A DNA stretch of 64,000 nt from Rhexocercosporidium sp. MPI-PUGE-AT-0058 (taxonomy: Eukaryota > Ascomycota > Leotiomycetes > Helotiales). The notes beneath the pieces are model-generated. The model had not been told where the DNA came from. It made no database searches and saw only the letters and a list, made by a program, of their open reading frames with translations. Position numbers and translations under genes: made by a program. The stretch spans positions 62,001 through 126,000 of the forward strand of contig JAGTJL010000019.1 in assembly GCA_020746875.1 (NCBI GenBank), given 5' to 3'. Shown piece after piece: positions 49,230 to 60,989 of this stretch (position 1 is its first letter; the number at the start of each line of letters is the position of its first letter).

Positions 49230-51060
49230 TTATTAAAGTATGGATAATCGAGAGCTTTTCGTATTCTGGGCCAGATTTATTTAAGATTGTGAGGTTATTA
49301 TATTAGGCGCCGGGTCGCACGGTACGAAGTCTGTCGAAGATTCTGCCATCTTTAATATTATATTTATTAAAGAAATCGCCTCCTTCTTAAGTTATTACTC
49401 TTCGGCGAAGCTATTAAAAAGGGAAGTCGAGGACGTGATTTTATATAAGTAAAATATTATGTTTTTTTACGTTACAAAAGAAGTAAATTTTAAACTTATT
49501 GGTTCGGTAGAAAAGCAAGGTACTTAATCCGTTGTTTTGGAAGTTAAATAAGAGCTTTTAATAAGACGTTCATTTAAAAGCGTTATCCCTACTCGTGCTA
49601 TACCCAAGTACTAAAATAAGCTTCTTAGTTATAGTTTTTTCTTATAAAGTAATATCTATTTTAAGTCTTAAGGGTTTAAGTAATTGACTAATTATTCTTG
49701 CGCGCTATTAAATCATAAGCTAATAAAATATTTCTTTTTATAATTTCCGTTATTAAGTTTTAATACTATTAGCGCTATTTTTCTCGAGCTGCTTAATAAC
49801 TTTTTCGAAATTACCTTCGTCTTTAAATTCGCCCGTTAGTTTACTAGGTTTAGATAATATATTTTACAGTTCCTTCTCAACGACTTTCTTCAAGTTCAGG
49901 CGTATAATTGCTTATTATATTTCCTTCTTTAAGTAATCTACGTATTATTAATAATTTAATTCAGAAGCAAAGCGTGCTAAGAGTATTATATTCATTTGCT
50001 ATTGTTCTTCGGCGATACGCTCTAACGTATTCCTCTCGTATTCTCTAAGTCTTTCTTTTTTAACGAAAAGTACTGGCTTTACTAAATTACGAGTAAACTT
50101 AATATATTTTATTATAAGACTTATTACAATCTTTGAATAGTTTATGGATAAATCTTCAAATAAGTACTCCGATACGCCTAGTATAATAAGATCGAGTATC
50201 CGGGTAATATCGGTCGTCTTCGTAAATACTTTCACGATATTATCTAAGGTAAAGCCCGATTCATCAAGCCTTATACGCTTCACCAAAGCATATATAGCTA
50301 TAATTAGTAGATTTTTATTTACGAGATAAGGCTCCATTTAAGAGGAGTCTAGAATTATAATTATCTCTGCCGCCAGAGACTATGCGATCAGGATTTCCTT
50401 AAATAGCTAGCTAAGCTGAGCCGGAGATTCAGGTGCAGTTCGATGAATAGTTCCATCGACTGAAGGCTATAGCGTATCTAATACTAGCGTATGGCTGGTC
50501 GAGCTCTATATAACAGGAGACTTAAGGAAATACCTATCTAATATAGCTAATTTATTATTATAAGTTATAATAAGTATATCATCTTCGGGGAACAGTTTTT
50601 TATTGTCTTTTCTCTAAACAGCCGCTTGCTAAAGGGATTCAGTAATATTAAAATAATATATATTCGTCGAAGTTTCCAAGTTCTTTAAGGCGTGGGGGCT
50701 GCCGCGAGAAGTAATACTAGTACCCAATTCTTCAGTAGACGGCTTGCCACTAATGGACTCACCAGCGCCATATCTGCTTATAAAATCATTCTCGAGGCAA
50801 TTCTGGTCTAGCACTCTACATATCTTGAATCTACGCGCCCTAGCACTTGTTCCTTATATAGCAGTATAAGATCGTTTAGATCGAGCCGCGAGGCGCCCAG
50901 ATATACGGCGAGATTCTATAAGTTCGGTCTCCGCTAATAGAGGGCTAAGGGGAAGAGTCGATGAAGGTGCGAATTCAACCGGAGATAGAAACCGACCTAC
51001 TAATATAGTCTACTCGCCAAAATATTATCGAACAAATAAAGCATTAGTAAAGCTTTAAGA
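49230..51060 (-). pseudogene. Uncharacterised large gene in unit D
   Basis: A single minus frame can be followed for about 600 codons. N-terminal part (51060-50630, lightly RIPped): SFTNALFVR.YFGE.TILVG, RFLSPVEFAPSSTLPLSPLL, AARSKRSYTAI and SISGKPSTEELGTS, a serine/arginine-rich, probably disordered region. Middle: KLFPEDDILIITYNNKLAIL and GTIHRTAPESPAQLS, then a stop-free 113-codon block (49999-50337: YALVKRIRLDESGFTLDNIV, ITRILDLIILGVSEYLFEDL). C-terminal part: charged coiled-coil-like VKKERLREYERNTLERIAEE, YVDYLKKEI and EKVIKQLEKNSANS, continuing to TDFVPCDPAP near 49280. The first Met cannot be fixed. No domain recognised. It is in the same orientation as NLR D and directly upstream, so it could be co-captured cargo. 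Confidence 0.5.
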
Positions 51061-51849
51061 AGTTGATTATGCCCTTATTTATTTGTTTGATTAAGTCGAA
51101 TTGTTAATTCGCGTATTGCTTTATCGTCAACCTCAGGAATATAAAGGATGCGCAGTATATCGCGCACTTTCGGCGCTAATAAGTTAAGAATTAATATTAT
51201 AGTTATTCTGAGGATACCCAATTAAGTACTGAGCTTACTGCAGAGTATATAAATGCTTTATACGAGTGCGCGATGGCTTAACTATTGATTCGACAGACTT
51301 TGCTTTTTTTTAGTAATGTACGATACGACTGCTCCCCAAACAAGGCTTGCTTACTAAGTAATATATAAGCCATTATACATTACCCCACTAACATACTATC
51401 GTCCTATATGCACGAACTATAACCTGCTATTATGGATAGCCCATACGTGATTACACCTATGCATTCTGTAGATATTATAATTAACGAGATATCAAGATGC
51501 CCGCTTACCGCAGTAGGCCGAGATAATATCGAGCTCGGGTGGCTTTAATAAGTATTTCGCAGTATCGTGAAAAGCCTCGATCGCAGTTATTATCGCAAGT
51601 AAGTAATGATGTATACGATTACTTGCGTGACTTATCGCCCTTCGAGCCATCTGTGCCTTTTATACTAGCGCAAATATCGGGGATTTAATAAACAGATATA
51701 ATAAAAGAACCGTTATTTAATAAAGAACTAATTATTATTAATTTTACTTTTCGAAACCACTTTATAAACTAGGATATAAAGAGTAACCGTAGTGATACTC
51801 ACAGCTAACGAGACGAGATATCTTAGCTAAATAAACTCCAATTGCTTTA
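51061..51849. other. Divergent intergenic region of near-normal composition
   Basis: Lies between the minus-strand gene above and the plus-strand gene below. 51100-51680 keeps CA/TG dinucleotides and normal GC, so it is weakly RIPped. It would hold both promoters. No motif assigned. Confidence 0.4.
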
Positions 51850-53026
51850 TATAAATAAATAAGAAGAAAGAAAAGCATATAATAAGCCCGTTCTCAGTTA
51901 TATCTATTACTCGATTAAATAGAAAGTTATATTTAATAATAAATTAATCTTTAAGAATATAGAATAGAATCTTGTCCTAGCGCTAATCTTTTACTAATTT
52001 TTATTCCTATAACTTAAGCTAAAGAAACTCCTTTACAAGAAGCTGCTATTAAATAAGCGTATTAAACTAAATGATATAAATATAGTTATTTCGGTGACCG
52101 ATCGGTTAGAAAAGGATTTTATAAAGCGATTTAATAAAACCGATATTAATTAGTTAGTAATAGAAAAGCAACTTATGACTTGAGAAGAGCTCTTTTGTAT
52201 TAATAAGAAACTAAAGTTAAATATATCTTTTAATTATATAAAAACAGGTCAGCTTTAGACTTCTTTAATAAGAAGGAGTGACATACGAGGTAAATCTTTT
52301 GCTACGTAGCAAATGCGTATTAAAAGTCATATATAATTAAATATTAAAAAAGCATTTACGGGGGAACTATTAGTTTAGTAAGACGTATATAATTTCATGC
52401 GTTGCCCCGGCTTACCTTGCTATTTTAGGCTATATTACTAAAAGGACCTAGTTAAAAAGAAGCATTATAAGCTAAAAACTCATTAACTAAAGGCTCTAAT
52501 ACGTTATATAAAGCACAGCGGCCTTTTACGGACACATAATGACGTTCCCGAGAGTATTCGTGAGCAAATATATACAGAAGAGCAGCAGCGACTTAAAAGG
52601 CATCAAAAGGCTGCTTATATGCCGTCTTTGAACATTCCTCTTATTAATATTATTAATATACTACCTGAATTATTTTCTCAATTATTAATGCCGACCTTAG
52701 CGATAGCAAACTCATAATCTATTCCTTTTCGTTTTGACGAGGTTATAATTAAATCTTTTTTAATTTATAGACTCCGAGATATTACTCTAAAGGAATATAT
52801 AATCTGGCAGTAATTATAAGTTAGTGACGATATATTAAAGATTAAATACATAAATGTTTACGAGAAGGCAATAGAGGCTGATTTGGACCTCGAACAGATT
52901 TACGAAGACTAAAATCCCGACTTTTTTATAAGCAAAGATAATGATAAAGATAAGGACAAAGACTTAAGCGTAAGGCCAGGGGTTGCTCGTCGATTTGTAA
53001 AAGATATTTTATATTGGGTAATATAA
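51850..53026 (+). pseudogene. Uncharacterised gene with CPGLPC motif in unit D
   Basis: One plus frame from about 51860 to TAA at 53024-53026, with RIP-type stops and no frameshift noticed. Helical N-terminal half (LKLKKLLYKKLLLNKRIKLN, VTDRLEKDFIKRFNKTDI). Central Cys motif MRCPGLPCYF (about 52400) followed by KKKHYKLKTH.LKALIRYIK, HNDVPESIREQIYTEEQQRL (about 52530; stop-free), an acidic C-terminus with EADLDLEQIYED (about 52870), a Asp/Lys repeat (NDKDKDKD, about 52935) and a closing VARRFVKDILYW. I recall this layout from uncharacterised fungal proteins often near transposons but cannot name a family. The true start is not visible. Confidence 0.5.
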
Positions 53027-53119
53027 TAAAAGCCTTTCAATAAGACGCATAAAGGATAATAACTATAATGTACGTTAATTTAATAGTATTACTTAAGCGA
53101 CTTTTGCATTTACTAAGGA

Positions 53120-54180
53120 AGACTAAGGCTGGGAATCTTCAAATTATTTATTAAAATTCATTATAATTCTTTAACTATTATCCCAGTATACCTAAAGTGA
53201 CCTTCGGCATTACTCTTTTTGTCCTTAATTATATTAATATATTATTCCAGAAACCTAGCAAAGTCTTGCTCTGGAAATTCTTTGAATATCTGCTAGTGTT
53301 TCTTAATAAAAACCTTTAGCTTAGTAAAGAACTCCTTAATAAGATTTAGATCGAGAGAGTACGGCGGCAAATAAATAAGTTTAATACTTATAATATTATA
53401 TATTTATTTAACTCGCTTAATATAATAAAAGAAAGCATTATCTATAATAAGCATAGATTTTAATTCCGGCCACCTGCTATAATAAAGAAAAAGCTGCTTA
53501 AGGAAATCTTCAAAGACGTCGCTATTTATAGAGCTTTTAAAAACACGCGCGAGAAGGATCCCGTCTTACGAATAGGCTAGTAAAATTTAGTATCGTTAGC
53601 CGCGGTGAAATTTCGAGATATAAACAGGCGTTATACTAAAAGGAGCCTAGCCTGTTTGCCTAAACCCGATCAACTTATTACATCCAGATTTATTAATATA
53701 AACGAAATAATACGATCGAAAGGCGAATAAGTTCCGTAAATAAAAATCCCGAAGGTCTGGATTTTATTCTCTCGCCACTCAGCGAGCAGTCTTCTTTAAC
53801 CATTTTCTTGCCTTTAAAGCCTTACTGATATTAAATATCGATACGAGAATATTAAATTCGTCTTATAAAAATATTATTATTTCCTTTAAGTAAAGCTTAG
53901 GCTTCTTTAAGAAGTGTTCATATAAAGCGTCAATTATTAGAAGTGTGATTGTTCGGGGTCTCTTACTATTATTCGGCAGGGCTTTCGTGGTCCCGTAATA
54001 ACGAACGTTCGAGCGTATTGCTTTAATCGAACGCTTATTGTATTTAGCAGCCTCTGCTATTTTGTTAATCTTCAGCTTCTTATTAAATATTATATCTCGG
54101 ATTAGGTCGTGCTTTAAAGAAGCGAGGTTAAGTGCTATAGCTTAGTCACGTTTGAGTCTGATTTCGATAATAAAAAAAGG
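53120..54180 (-). mobile_element. Second Tc1/mariner relic, near the right TIR of unit D
   Basis: Contains the transposase at 53161 to about 54170. Its own terminal repeats could not be delimited. The sequence just left of it (ctaaggctgggaatcttc at about 53128) resembles the inner part of the unit TIR (ctaagaatcttc), while the outer TIR lies to the right at 54290-54331, so this copy may have split the right TIR of D as the other Tc1 copy did in C. Confidence 0.5.
53161..54170 (-). pseudogene. Tc1/mariner DDE transposase relic (DDE_3 type)
   Basis: Minus frame of about 335 codons ending at TAA 53163-53161. N-terminal helix-turn-helix region: LKHDLIRDIIFNKKLKINKI, AEAAKYNKRSIKAIRSNVRY, RPRTITLLIIDALYEHFLKK. 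Catalytic core: FVYINKSGCNK (first Asp reads Asn), MLIIDNAFFYY (second Asp intact), LIYLPPYSLDLNLIKEFFTK (Glu intact), then a C-terminus NAEGHFRYTGI. The order and spacing are those of the common fungal DDE superfamily endonuclease group of Tc1/mariner. Start codon not visible. RIP stops are TAA/TAG with a few TGA. It is a different subfamily from the copy at 40167-41465. Confidence 0.82.
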
Positions 54181-54289
54181 ATGTATTCTCACGAGTTGAA
54201 GAAGGTCTTTAAATGTGCCGTTCAACGCTAGTCTATATAGGGCTAGACTCGTTTTTGTGAACCCGTACAAGCGAGATTTAGAGTTTGTG

Positions 54290-54331
54290 GCTGCTTTGAT
54301 AGAGGGGAAGCCAGTTTTGCAAGCGACTGTA
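54290..54331 (-). repeat. Right TIR of unit D (outer part)
   Basis: gatagaggggaagccagttt then tgcaagcgactgta; inverted match to 44130 and to the outer ends of A-C. Confidence 0.7.
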
Positions 54332-54779
54332 TCAAATCGGGCCGCCAGCTCAGCACGGTACTTGAGACGGCCATTACCCTCAGTAGTTAACTATGTACTT
54401 ACGTGATTGGAATGCGCGCTTAAATCTAGTGTTAAACATTATTAACGCTTCTTTATATAGTAAAAGCTAGATATTTCATTCGTAGTAATACGTTTGAGCT
54501 CGAACATTCTCAACGCATCGTTATGTAGTCTTTTAATAGATTCCTTTATTTTATTAATATAAAGATTATCCTGTAGGACTAATAATACCGTATGTGTTCG
54601 ATTATTTCTTATTGCCTTAAAACAATCTCGTAAAGCAAGAATCTTAAACTTTATAATAAAAGCCCGGAACTTCTTTTTCTTTTTTATATACTTTTTCGTA
54701 ATTTATTTAACTTTAAATAAGTCCTTTAAATGGACATAAATTAATAATAGTAATATTTATATATTTTTCTTTTAGACTT
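54332..54779. other. Flank right of unit D, nothing identified
   Basis: Near-normal composition to about 54420, then AT-rich. No gene or repeat. Confidence 0.35.
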
Positions 54780-55230
54780 TGAAATAAATCTCGACCTTTT
54801 CTTATTTATATTAATCTTGTGCTAGTCTTTCCCGCTTAAACCTTTTTCGCTCTAACCTTTCTGGCTTTAACTTTTCTTATTTTAACCTTTTTCGCTATAG
54901 CCGTTCCTTTTTTAGCCTCTTTTATAATTTTTTTTACTTAAGCTTTTCTTATTTTTATTATTTTTATTTCTTTTATTTTAACTTTTGTTGCTTTAAAAAG
55001 TTCTGTCTTAACCTTTTTTATATTTTAGCCCTTTTTAAATTTGCTTACTTTAATCTCTCCCGCTTTAATACCTCTTCTAACTCCCGCTATAATCTCTCTC
55101 ACTTCAATCTCTCCTACTTCAATCTCTCTTACTCCAGTCTCTTTTGTTTTAGCCTTTCTTGCTTTAGCCTCCTCTATAGTTCTTCTTCTTATTTACGTTA
55201 TTCTTGCCTTTTTTCTTTTTATACACTTAA
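54780..55230 (-). pseudogene. Low-complexity coiled-coil-coding fragment
   Basis: The plus strand is a pyrimidine-rich run of about 15-bp units (tttaacctttttcgct and variants). Read on the minus strand it encodes an approximate pentapeptide repeat of the ERLKR type (REIEV/RLKRE variants, KPERLERKRFKRERL at about 54860), i.e. a charged, very helical coiled coil. It is probably the coiled-coil part of a larger minus-strand gene whose other parts are erased. Open plus-strand frames here are by-products of the pyrimidine bias. Confidence 0.45.
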
Positions 55231-58200
55231 GGGCTGCGACTAATTACTAATTTAATTTACTTTAAAAGGCTTTTAAAATTAACTTTTATTTTATTTATTA
55301 TAATAAGATAATACGTTATCCGCATTTTTTATGTCCTCGTTTATATTTATAGTATTTCTTATTTTAGACGGCTTATTAAAGAATATAAAGTATATAAATT
55401 TCTAAATAAAAAAAGACGTTATATTATTTCCTTAATTTTATTGTGTATCGTGTAGGTAATCGATATATAGTAAATTACGATTAGCTTTATAAGACTAAAC
55501 ACAGAGGGTCCCACACTTGTCAGCTAGTGTAACATTAAGCCTAAAAGTCATTAAAATAAGCTTTAACCGCGGGTATAGTCGCTTATTATATGTACTTAAT
55601 TATTTTAAAGCCGTAATCTCGTCGAATATAAATCCTAAGTCGCTTATAAGATTAATAAAGTAATATAATACAGAGGGGACTAAATATGCCTTTAGTCGTT
55701 ATAGTAGGTCCTCCTTTTTAAACTCCCGCGACATAAAAGGGTATTCACGTATAGCGAAGGCGAACAGCTGTCGAATTCCATAATTAATTTAATCTATGCG
55801 GTTGCCTTTTTAATAAACGAACGTGTCTTTTCTTTTTTAAATCTTAATATAGCTATCCTTTTAATTAATACTAATAAACCGCTTTTAAAGAGCTTTAATA
55901 AGACTTTTATTTTTTAAAACTTATATTAACCGCCTTATAAGGTCGGTGATAAGCTCTAAATATATAATATTGCGGAATAACGTATATAAGGACGATATAA
56001 GTCCTTCGAATATTTATAGGCGTCGCCAAATCTCTTTACGTTCGAGACTGCTAAAGGCATTAAATATCTTAGCCCTTTGTAACTTGTTGTAAAAAAACCT
56101 TACATTTCTCGTCGATGCTTGCGGCGCTCTCAGTTCTATAGCCTTCATTAACGTCGGGTCGATTTTCTACATTATATATTTATTATTATTAATTAAATTA
56201 AAGTAAAACTTCTTTATACGTTCGACGTAATTCATAATTAATTAACGTAAAATTAATTAAATATATTCGAAAAACAATTTACTTACTTCGAGGCATTTTA
56301 TAGGCATTATCTTATAAAGTATAATCAACTTTATTCTATCTTAAAGACTATAGATTAATAGTAGGCTGTCGAAGGCGTCCGTTTATTTCTTATTATCAAG
56401 TAAGATAATTATATTTTTTACTTTAATACCTTTTAGTTAAGCTTGCCACCGCTACTTAAAGATAAAAATATCTTTATATTAACGCATTTTACGATACACT
56501 TTATTATTAATAAGCTTCTTCTCGTTTAAGTATTCTTTAATAAAGTAAGTTTTTAAGTTAATATTAAGGTCTGGCCGTTGCGGTTAATTTAAATATTTAT
56601 TAATTATATTTAATTATACTTAATAAATAAAGATTAATTATTTACTATTTGTTTATTAAAAAGAGAAATTCTTGGGCGGCTTTAATTTTATATAGTTTAT
56701 GTAAATAGTCAAGCTTATAGTCGCTTATAAAAGTGAGCTCTGGGATATTATATAGTAATTAATGTGTTAAAATACTGGAATTTTATAACGCCGAATTAAG
56801 ATAATCCCGGGAAATCTTTACGGATATATAATTGTACAGTTTTAAGTAATGACATCCTTTTTTATAAAAACACTTCATTAATATTTTTATATATTATTTA
56901 CTTAGCTTCCTTTGTACGTTTGTGCTATCTTAATAAAGACGGAGTACATTAAGGCTAATGTATATAGCGCTTAAATACTTTAAACGCCTTTTAACGTCGA
57001 GTCTAAACTCTTTATCTCGAGCTCGAAACTACCGTATATTTTTTAATAAAATATAAGAGAAGGTTAAGTAATTCTTAAAAGTAACTCCTCGTTTTATATT
57101 ATTGCCTATCTTAAAGCTAATTATATTAATAATAAGATTCTTTAGGTTTTATAAAACGCCTATTATAATAAAGAAGATCTCGAAAAAGAAATAAGCGCCA
57201 AAGGCTTTAAAGTTTACGCCGAAAGAGGCGAGGTATAAATAATTTCACTTTATAAAGTAAGGCAAGGAATAAAGCTCTAATATTAAAGAAAGCTATTATT
57301 ACTTAATCCTTTTACTAACCTCTTAAGATATAATCTACTATTAATACCCCTCCTTAAAATAAGTTAATAAATTAAAGATTCTTTTTTAAATGCATCTTAA
57401 GAAGTAAATCGAACTTAAGACCGGCATTAAGCGGTGTACCGCCACTTTTAAAGATTAAAAACAAAAGTAGAATTTTATTCCTTAAACTCCTTACTCTTAT
57501 TTACTTATAAGTATTAACGCTCCCGCCATACTTTCTTAGCTTTTATTCGAACACGAGCGCTTTAATAAACGTAGGAAGTAAAACTCGATTAGCTAGACCA
57601 CGTGTTACCACCTTATTAACTTTCGCCTTAATAAGTAAGATTTTTTTCTTTTTTAATTTAATATTCTTTATTTTCCTTTTTTTAGCCTTTATCTCTTTAT
57701 AGCTTTTTTTATTATTATTTTCGTTTATGTTTTCGTTAATTATAAAGTCATTTAAGTTAAGCGATTTTGTAATTATGTTTAAATAATTTTATTTTTATTA
57801 AAGTATTAAAAGTGTTATAATTAAAAAGGAAAGACATATTAAATAAAATATAAAATCGAAATCTTCGTTAAACGTTTAAAATAAGTAAAGCTTTCCGTTT
57901 GTATTATTTATAATCTTGAACTTAATATTATAAAACGGCCACACTTTCTTTAACTATATAACTTTCTTTTATATATTTTACTTTTTCTTAAAAAAACTCG
58001 TTCGTTCCGTTTTTATTATATATTATACGATAATGTTTTAGGCCTCGGCTATATTCCGTACGGTATTAATTAAATACATTTAATTTGATTATTAAGTGTA
58101 ATACGGTTATACCTGAAAAGACTTTTGACTTATATAATTACGGAATTAATAACTTAGGCTTATAAATTACGTTTAATAAAACGGCTTTATTTAAGGACGG

Positions 58201-58389
58201 TAGGCGCATAGATACTATAATTTATTAAGTAAACTCTTATTTAAGTAGACTCTTATTTAATATGTATATTCATAACTCTTATAGGAATAAGCGTAAGACA
58301 AATCTTGCCGCCGCGCTTATAAAAAGAGAAGATATCTAGCTCCGTTAATTGCAGCTCGTATATATAATAGTACGGCGTATGGAGCGTTT
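55231..58389. other. RIP-degraded DNA, no gene recognised
   Basis: A minus-strand stretch at 55600-56170 (NRPDVNEGYRTESAASIDEK at about 56140) has some continuity and may be the upstream part of the coiled-coil gene above. The remainder is unreadable. Confidence 0.35.
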
Positions 58390-58780
58390 CTTACTTTATG
58401 AGTAAGCGCGGCGGGAAATATCGCTTTTCCCGCTAGTTTCGCCTCGGCTTGCTTATTTACGTCTAATTCTATCTCGGTCACTTTTGTTTATATTTAACGT
58501 GCGACACTAGTCCTCCTTTACTACCTCTTGCACTATATTAAACTCGAGAATACTATTTTTCATAATTTATATTATAAATTTTACATTTATTTACAAAGCT
58601 TAAATCGTATTATACATATGTTAATAATACTTAATCTTTAATCGCAACCGACCGTTTTCCTTTATTAATTCGTTAATTCTTTATAATAAGTTTAAGGTCG
58701 GCCTCTTCTTTATAGCTTTTAAGAGCTCGGGGGTTGCCTTTAATACGACAGTCTTACCGTTTATTTACTTGATTTTCAAA
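58390..58780 (-). pseudogene. Uncharacterised helical gene fragment
   Basis: A minus frame without frameshift: GKTVVLKATPELLKAIKKRP, then RINELIKENGRLRLKIKYY (coiled-coil-like), FNIVQEVVKED and NKSDRDRIRRK. Stops are TAA/TAG at Gln-like positions. The coiled coil next to a short basic tail suggests a DNA-binding or oligomerising protein; family not recognised. Confidence 0.4.
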
Positions 58781-60989
58781 TTAACTAAGTTAAGCTTTAT
58801 AGGCCTGTCTAACGCATTAGTCTTCGTTAACGATTGCGTAGCTCGGCGTATAATATAATAGTCATTATTCTTTTTAATAAATATATATAAGGGAATTAGG
58901 CGATATATTTAGCTCTTTATTTATTCTCGAGAAGAAACGCTTTTTAAGTTATTTAATTTCTCTTAAGGATATATTATTTTAAGATAATACCTATAATAAA
59001 AGGGATGGTTTCTCGATTTAGGCATATAGCATCGAAGTCCAAAGAAATTAAAGATTTATATATATTATTTTTTAATTCTTATATTTAATCTTATTATTAA
59101 CGTATAATTATAATATTAAATTTATATAAACTCTTTCTTCTTTTCCTGCCGAGCCTTTAGCTTCTTGGGCTTTTTCGCCTTCCTCTTACTCTTACTTTCC
59201 TTAATTATCTTCCGAGGCTTCCGGTTAATGACAGGGGATATTAGGGGTATGACCGCGGGTGCGGTATTAATTAACACATTTAAGGAGTAAGTATTATTAA
59301 CTATTAAATTAAAATATATTAAGACACTCGTTAACCGTTACGAATGTGAAAGAGTTTAGACTTCCTGCCTCGTCTAATATAAAAATGTCTTACTTATAAA
59401 AAGTTATTACTTATTCCTTAAATAACGTAATAAGGTTTTTAGTAGTACTTTTATAAGTGAAAAGTTTTATACTTAAGGATTTAATTACGTTTTTGTGGCG
59501 TTAAAGTTCCTTTTATAATATTTTATTAACTATTTATAATATGTTTATTTTAATTTAATTCCTTTCGCCTTCCTCTTTAAGCGAGAGACGGGTTTGTGCG
59601 CATTTATTGTAAAAGTGCTACTCTAGCTAAAGATATCGTTAAAATGCCATTCGCGACTGTATCTCGTTATTTTGCGCGGTCTCGTTCTGATAAAGAGCCG
59701 AGCGGCTGGCTTTATTATTTTTTATGCTTATTTATAGCTTCTTTTTAAGGTAAAAGAGCTATTTATTAACTAAGTTTATTTACGCTTAAAATCTATTAAT
59801 AATCTTTTCGTTATAATAAAATAAATAAGTATAACTCTCAGAAGTAAGGATTATTTCTTAAGAAGATTAGCCTAATAGCTTCTTAAGAAGAAAAAGATAT
59901 TAACGTTTAATTAGTTTTTTAAAAGATTAAGATATTCTATAGCTATAATTAATTAGTCTTTTAAGACTCGCTTTAATTCAGTCTTTTCTTTTTATATCCA
60001 AGCTTTTATAATAGAACTTCCGTCTTAATTATAAGCATTAATTAAATTTGCACTTTTTTACTCGTTTATTTAAGCGTATACCTGCGTCTACCGACATTAA
60101 CGAGCCGCTTTTCGCACAAATTACTTTTTAGTAAAAAAATCTTACTTTATAATAAAAAGGTTTTACTTTTAAAACTCTACATACGCTAGGTTTAACATAA
60201 GCTAAACGCTAGCGCTAATGCAAAACTAAGAATGCGTGATTAAGGCCCTCGTCATAATTAATAATTTCAATAAATAAGTAAAGTAATTAACCGCGCGGCC
60301 AGGAGTTTATTAAATTATGCCATACCTTTTCCTACATTACTTATTAAATAGGGGAGCATTAAGTCCTAATTTACCTTATGAAATTACATTTAAGAAGTTG
60401 AGGTATTATTATATATTAATTTTAAAAGCAATTATATAAAACATAAGACGTATGAGCCTCTAGGGGAGAGTAAAGCATATCGGTTAGTAATAAGAAATAA
60501 AGGACAAAGGCGTTATTTAGACTAGTAACATTCTTACGTAATTTGCCTCTATAATTACTTAGTTATTAATTTATTACTGGTTTTTCGTTATTAGTTTTGT
60601 TATTAATATAAGAGAAAACCACTCTATTGGGTTAAGTTATAATCTTAAGCTAGCCACTGCTAAACATTTATTTATTTAACTTTAATATTTTTAATAATTT
60701 TTAATACTTTATATTCTTTTTCGTTTACTTTTACTATAATAAATTCTTAATAATCAAACTAAGCTATACGCTGTCCTAGATTCTCCTAATAAGTAGCTTT
60801 AATTAATAATATTTAATTAAAGGATATTACGCTTTTACTAAGTGTACTTAATATAAACTTATATATAATACAGTTCGAAGGCTTTTCATTTTCAATAAGA
60901 CCATTTCACCCGAACTCTACAGGCTACCGTAGGCAGCTAGCTTTATAATTATATTAGCCGATCTATAAGGCTATTAATATAAAAAATAA
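58781..60989. other. RIP-degraded DNA, no gene recognised
   Basis: AT-rich with stops in all frames. Small islands (59140-59260, 59570-59720, 60290-60310) retain CG-rich words but no frame. Confidence 0.35.

Larger units (their letters stand above)
44130..54331. mobile_element. Unit D: TIR-bounded region carrying a patatin-NB-ARC-TPR NLR and extra genes
   Basis: Left end TA then taatcgcttgcaaaaccggc at 44130; right end gaggggaagccagttttgca, then agcgactgta at 54331. They match each other and the other units over the outer 25-30 bp; inward similarity is weaker than in A-C. The 10.2-kb interval contains NLR D (minus), an uncharacterised minus-strand gene (49230-51060), an uncharacterised plus-strand gene (51850-53026) and a Tc1/mariner copy (53161 to about 54170). 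The pairing of these two ends is an inference; a lost internal end cannot be excluded. Confidence 0.5.

Noticed and set aside
50144..50329. Plus-strand open frame
   Set aside because: Antisense to the 113-codon stop-free block of the uncharacterised minus-strand gene in unit D.
54215..54406. 63-codon plus-strand open frame
   Set aside because: Crosses the right TIR of unit D; no family resemblance.
55041..55250. Plus-strand Leu/Ser/Thr-rich frame looking like a membrane protein
   Set aside because: Antisense of the ERLKR coiled-coil repeat; the hydrophobic character is a codon artefact of the pyrimidine strand.
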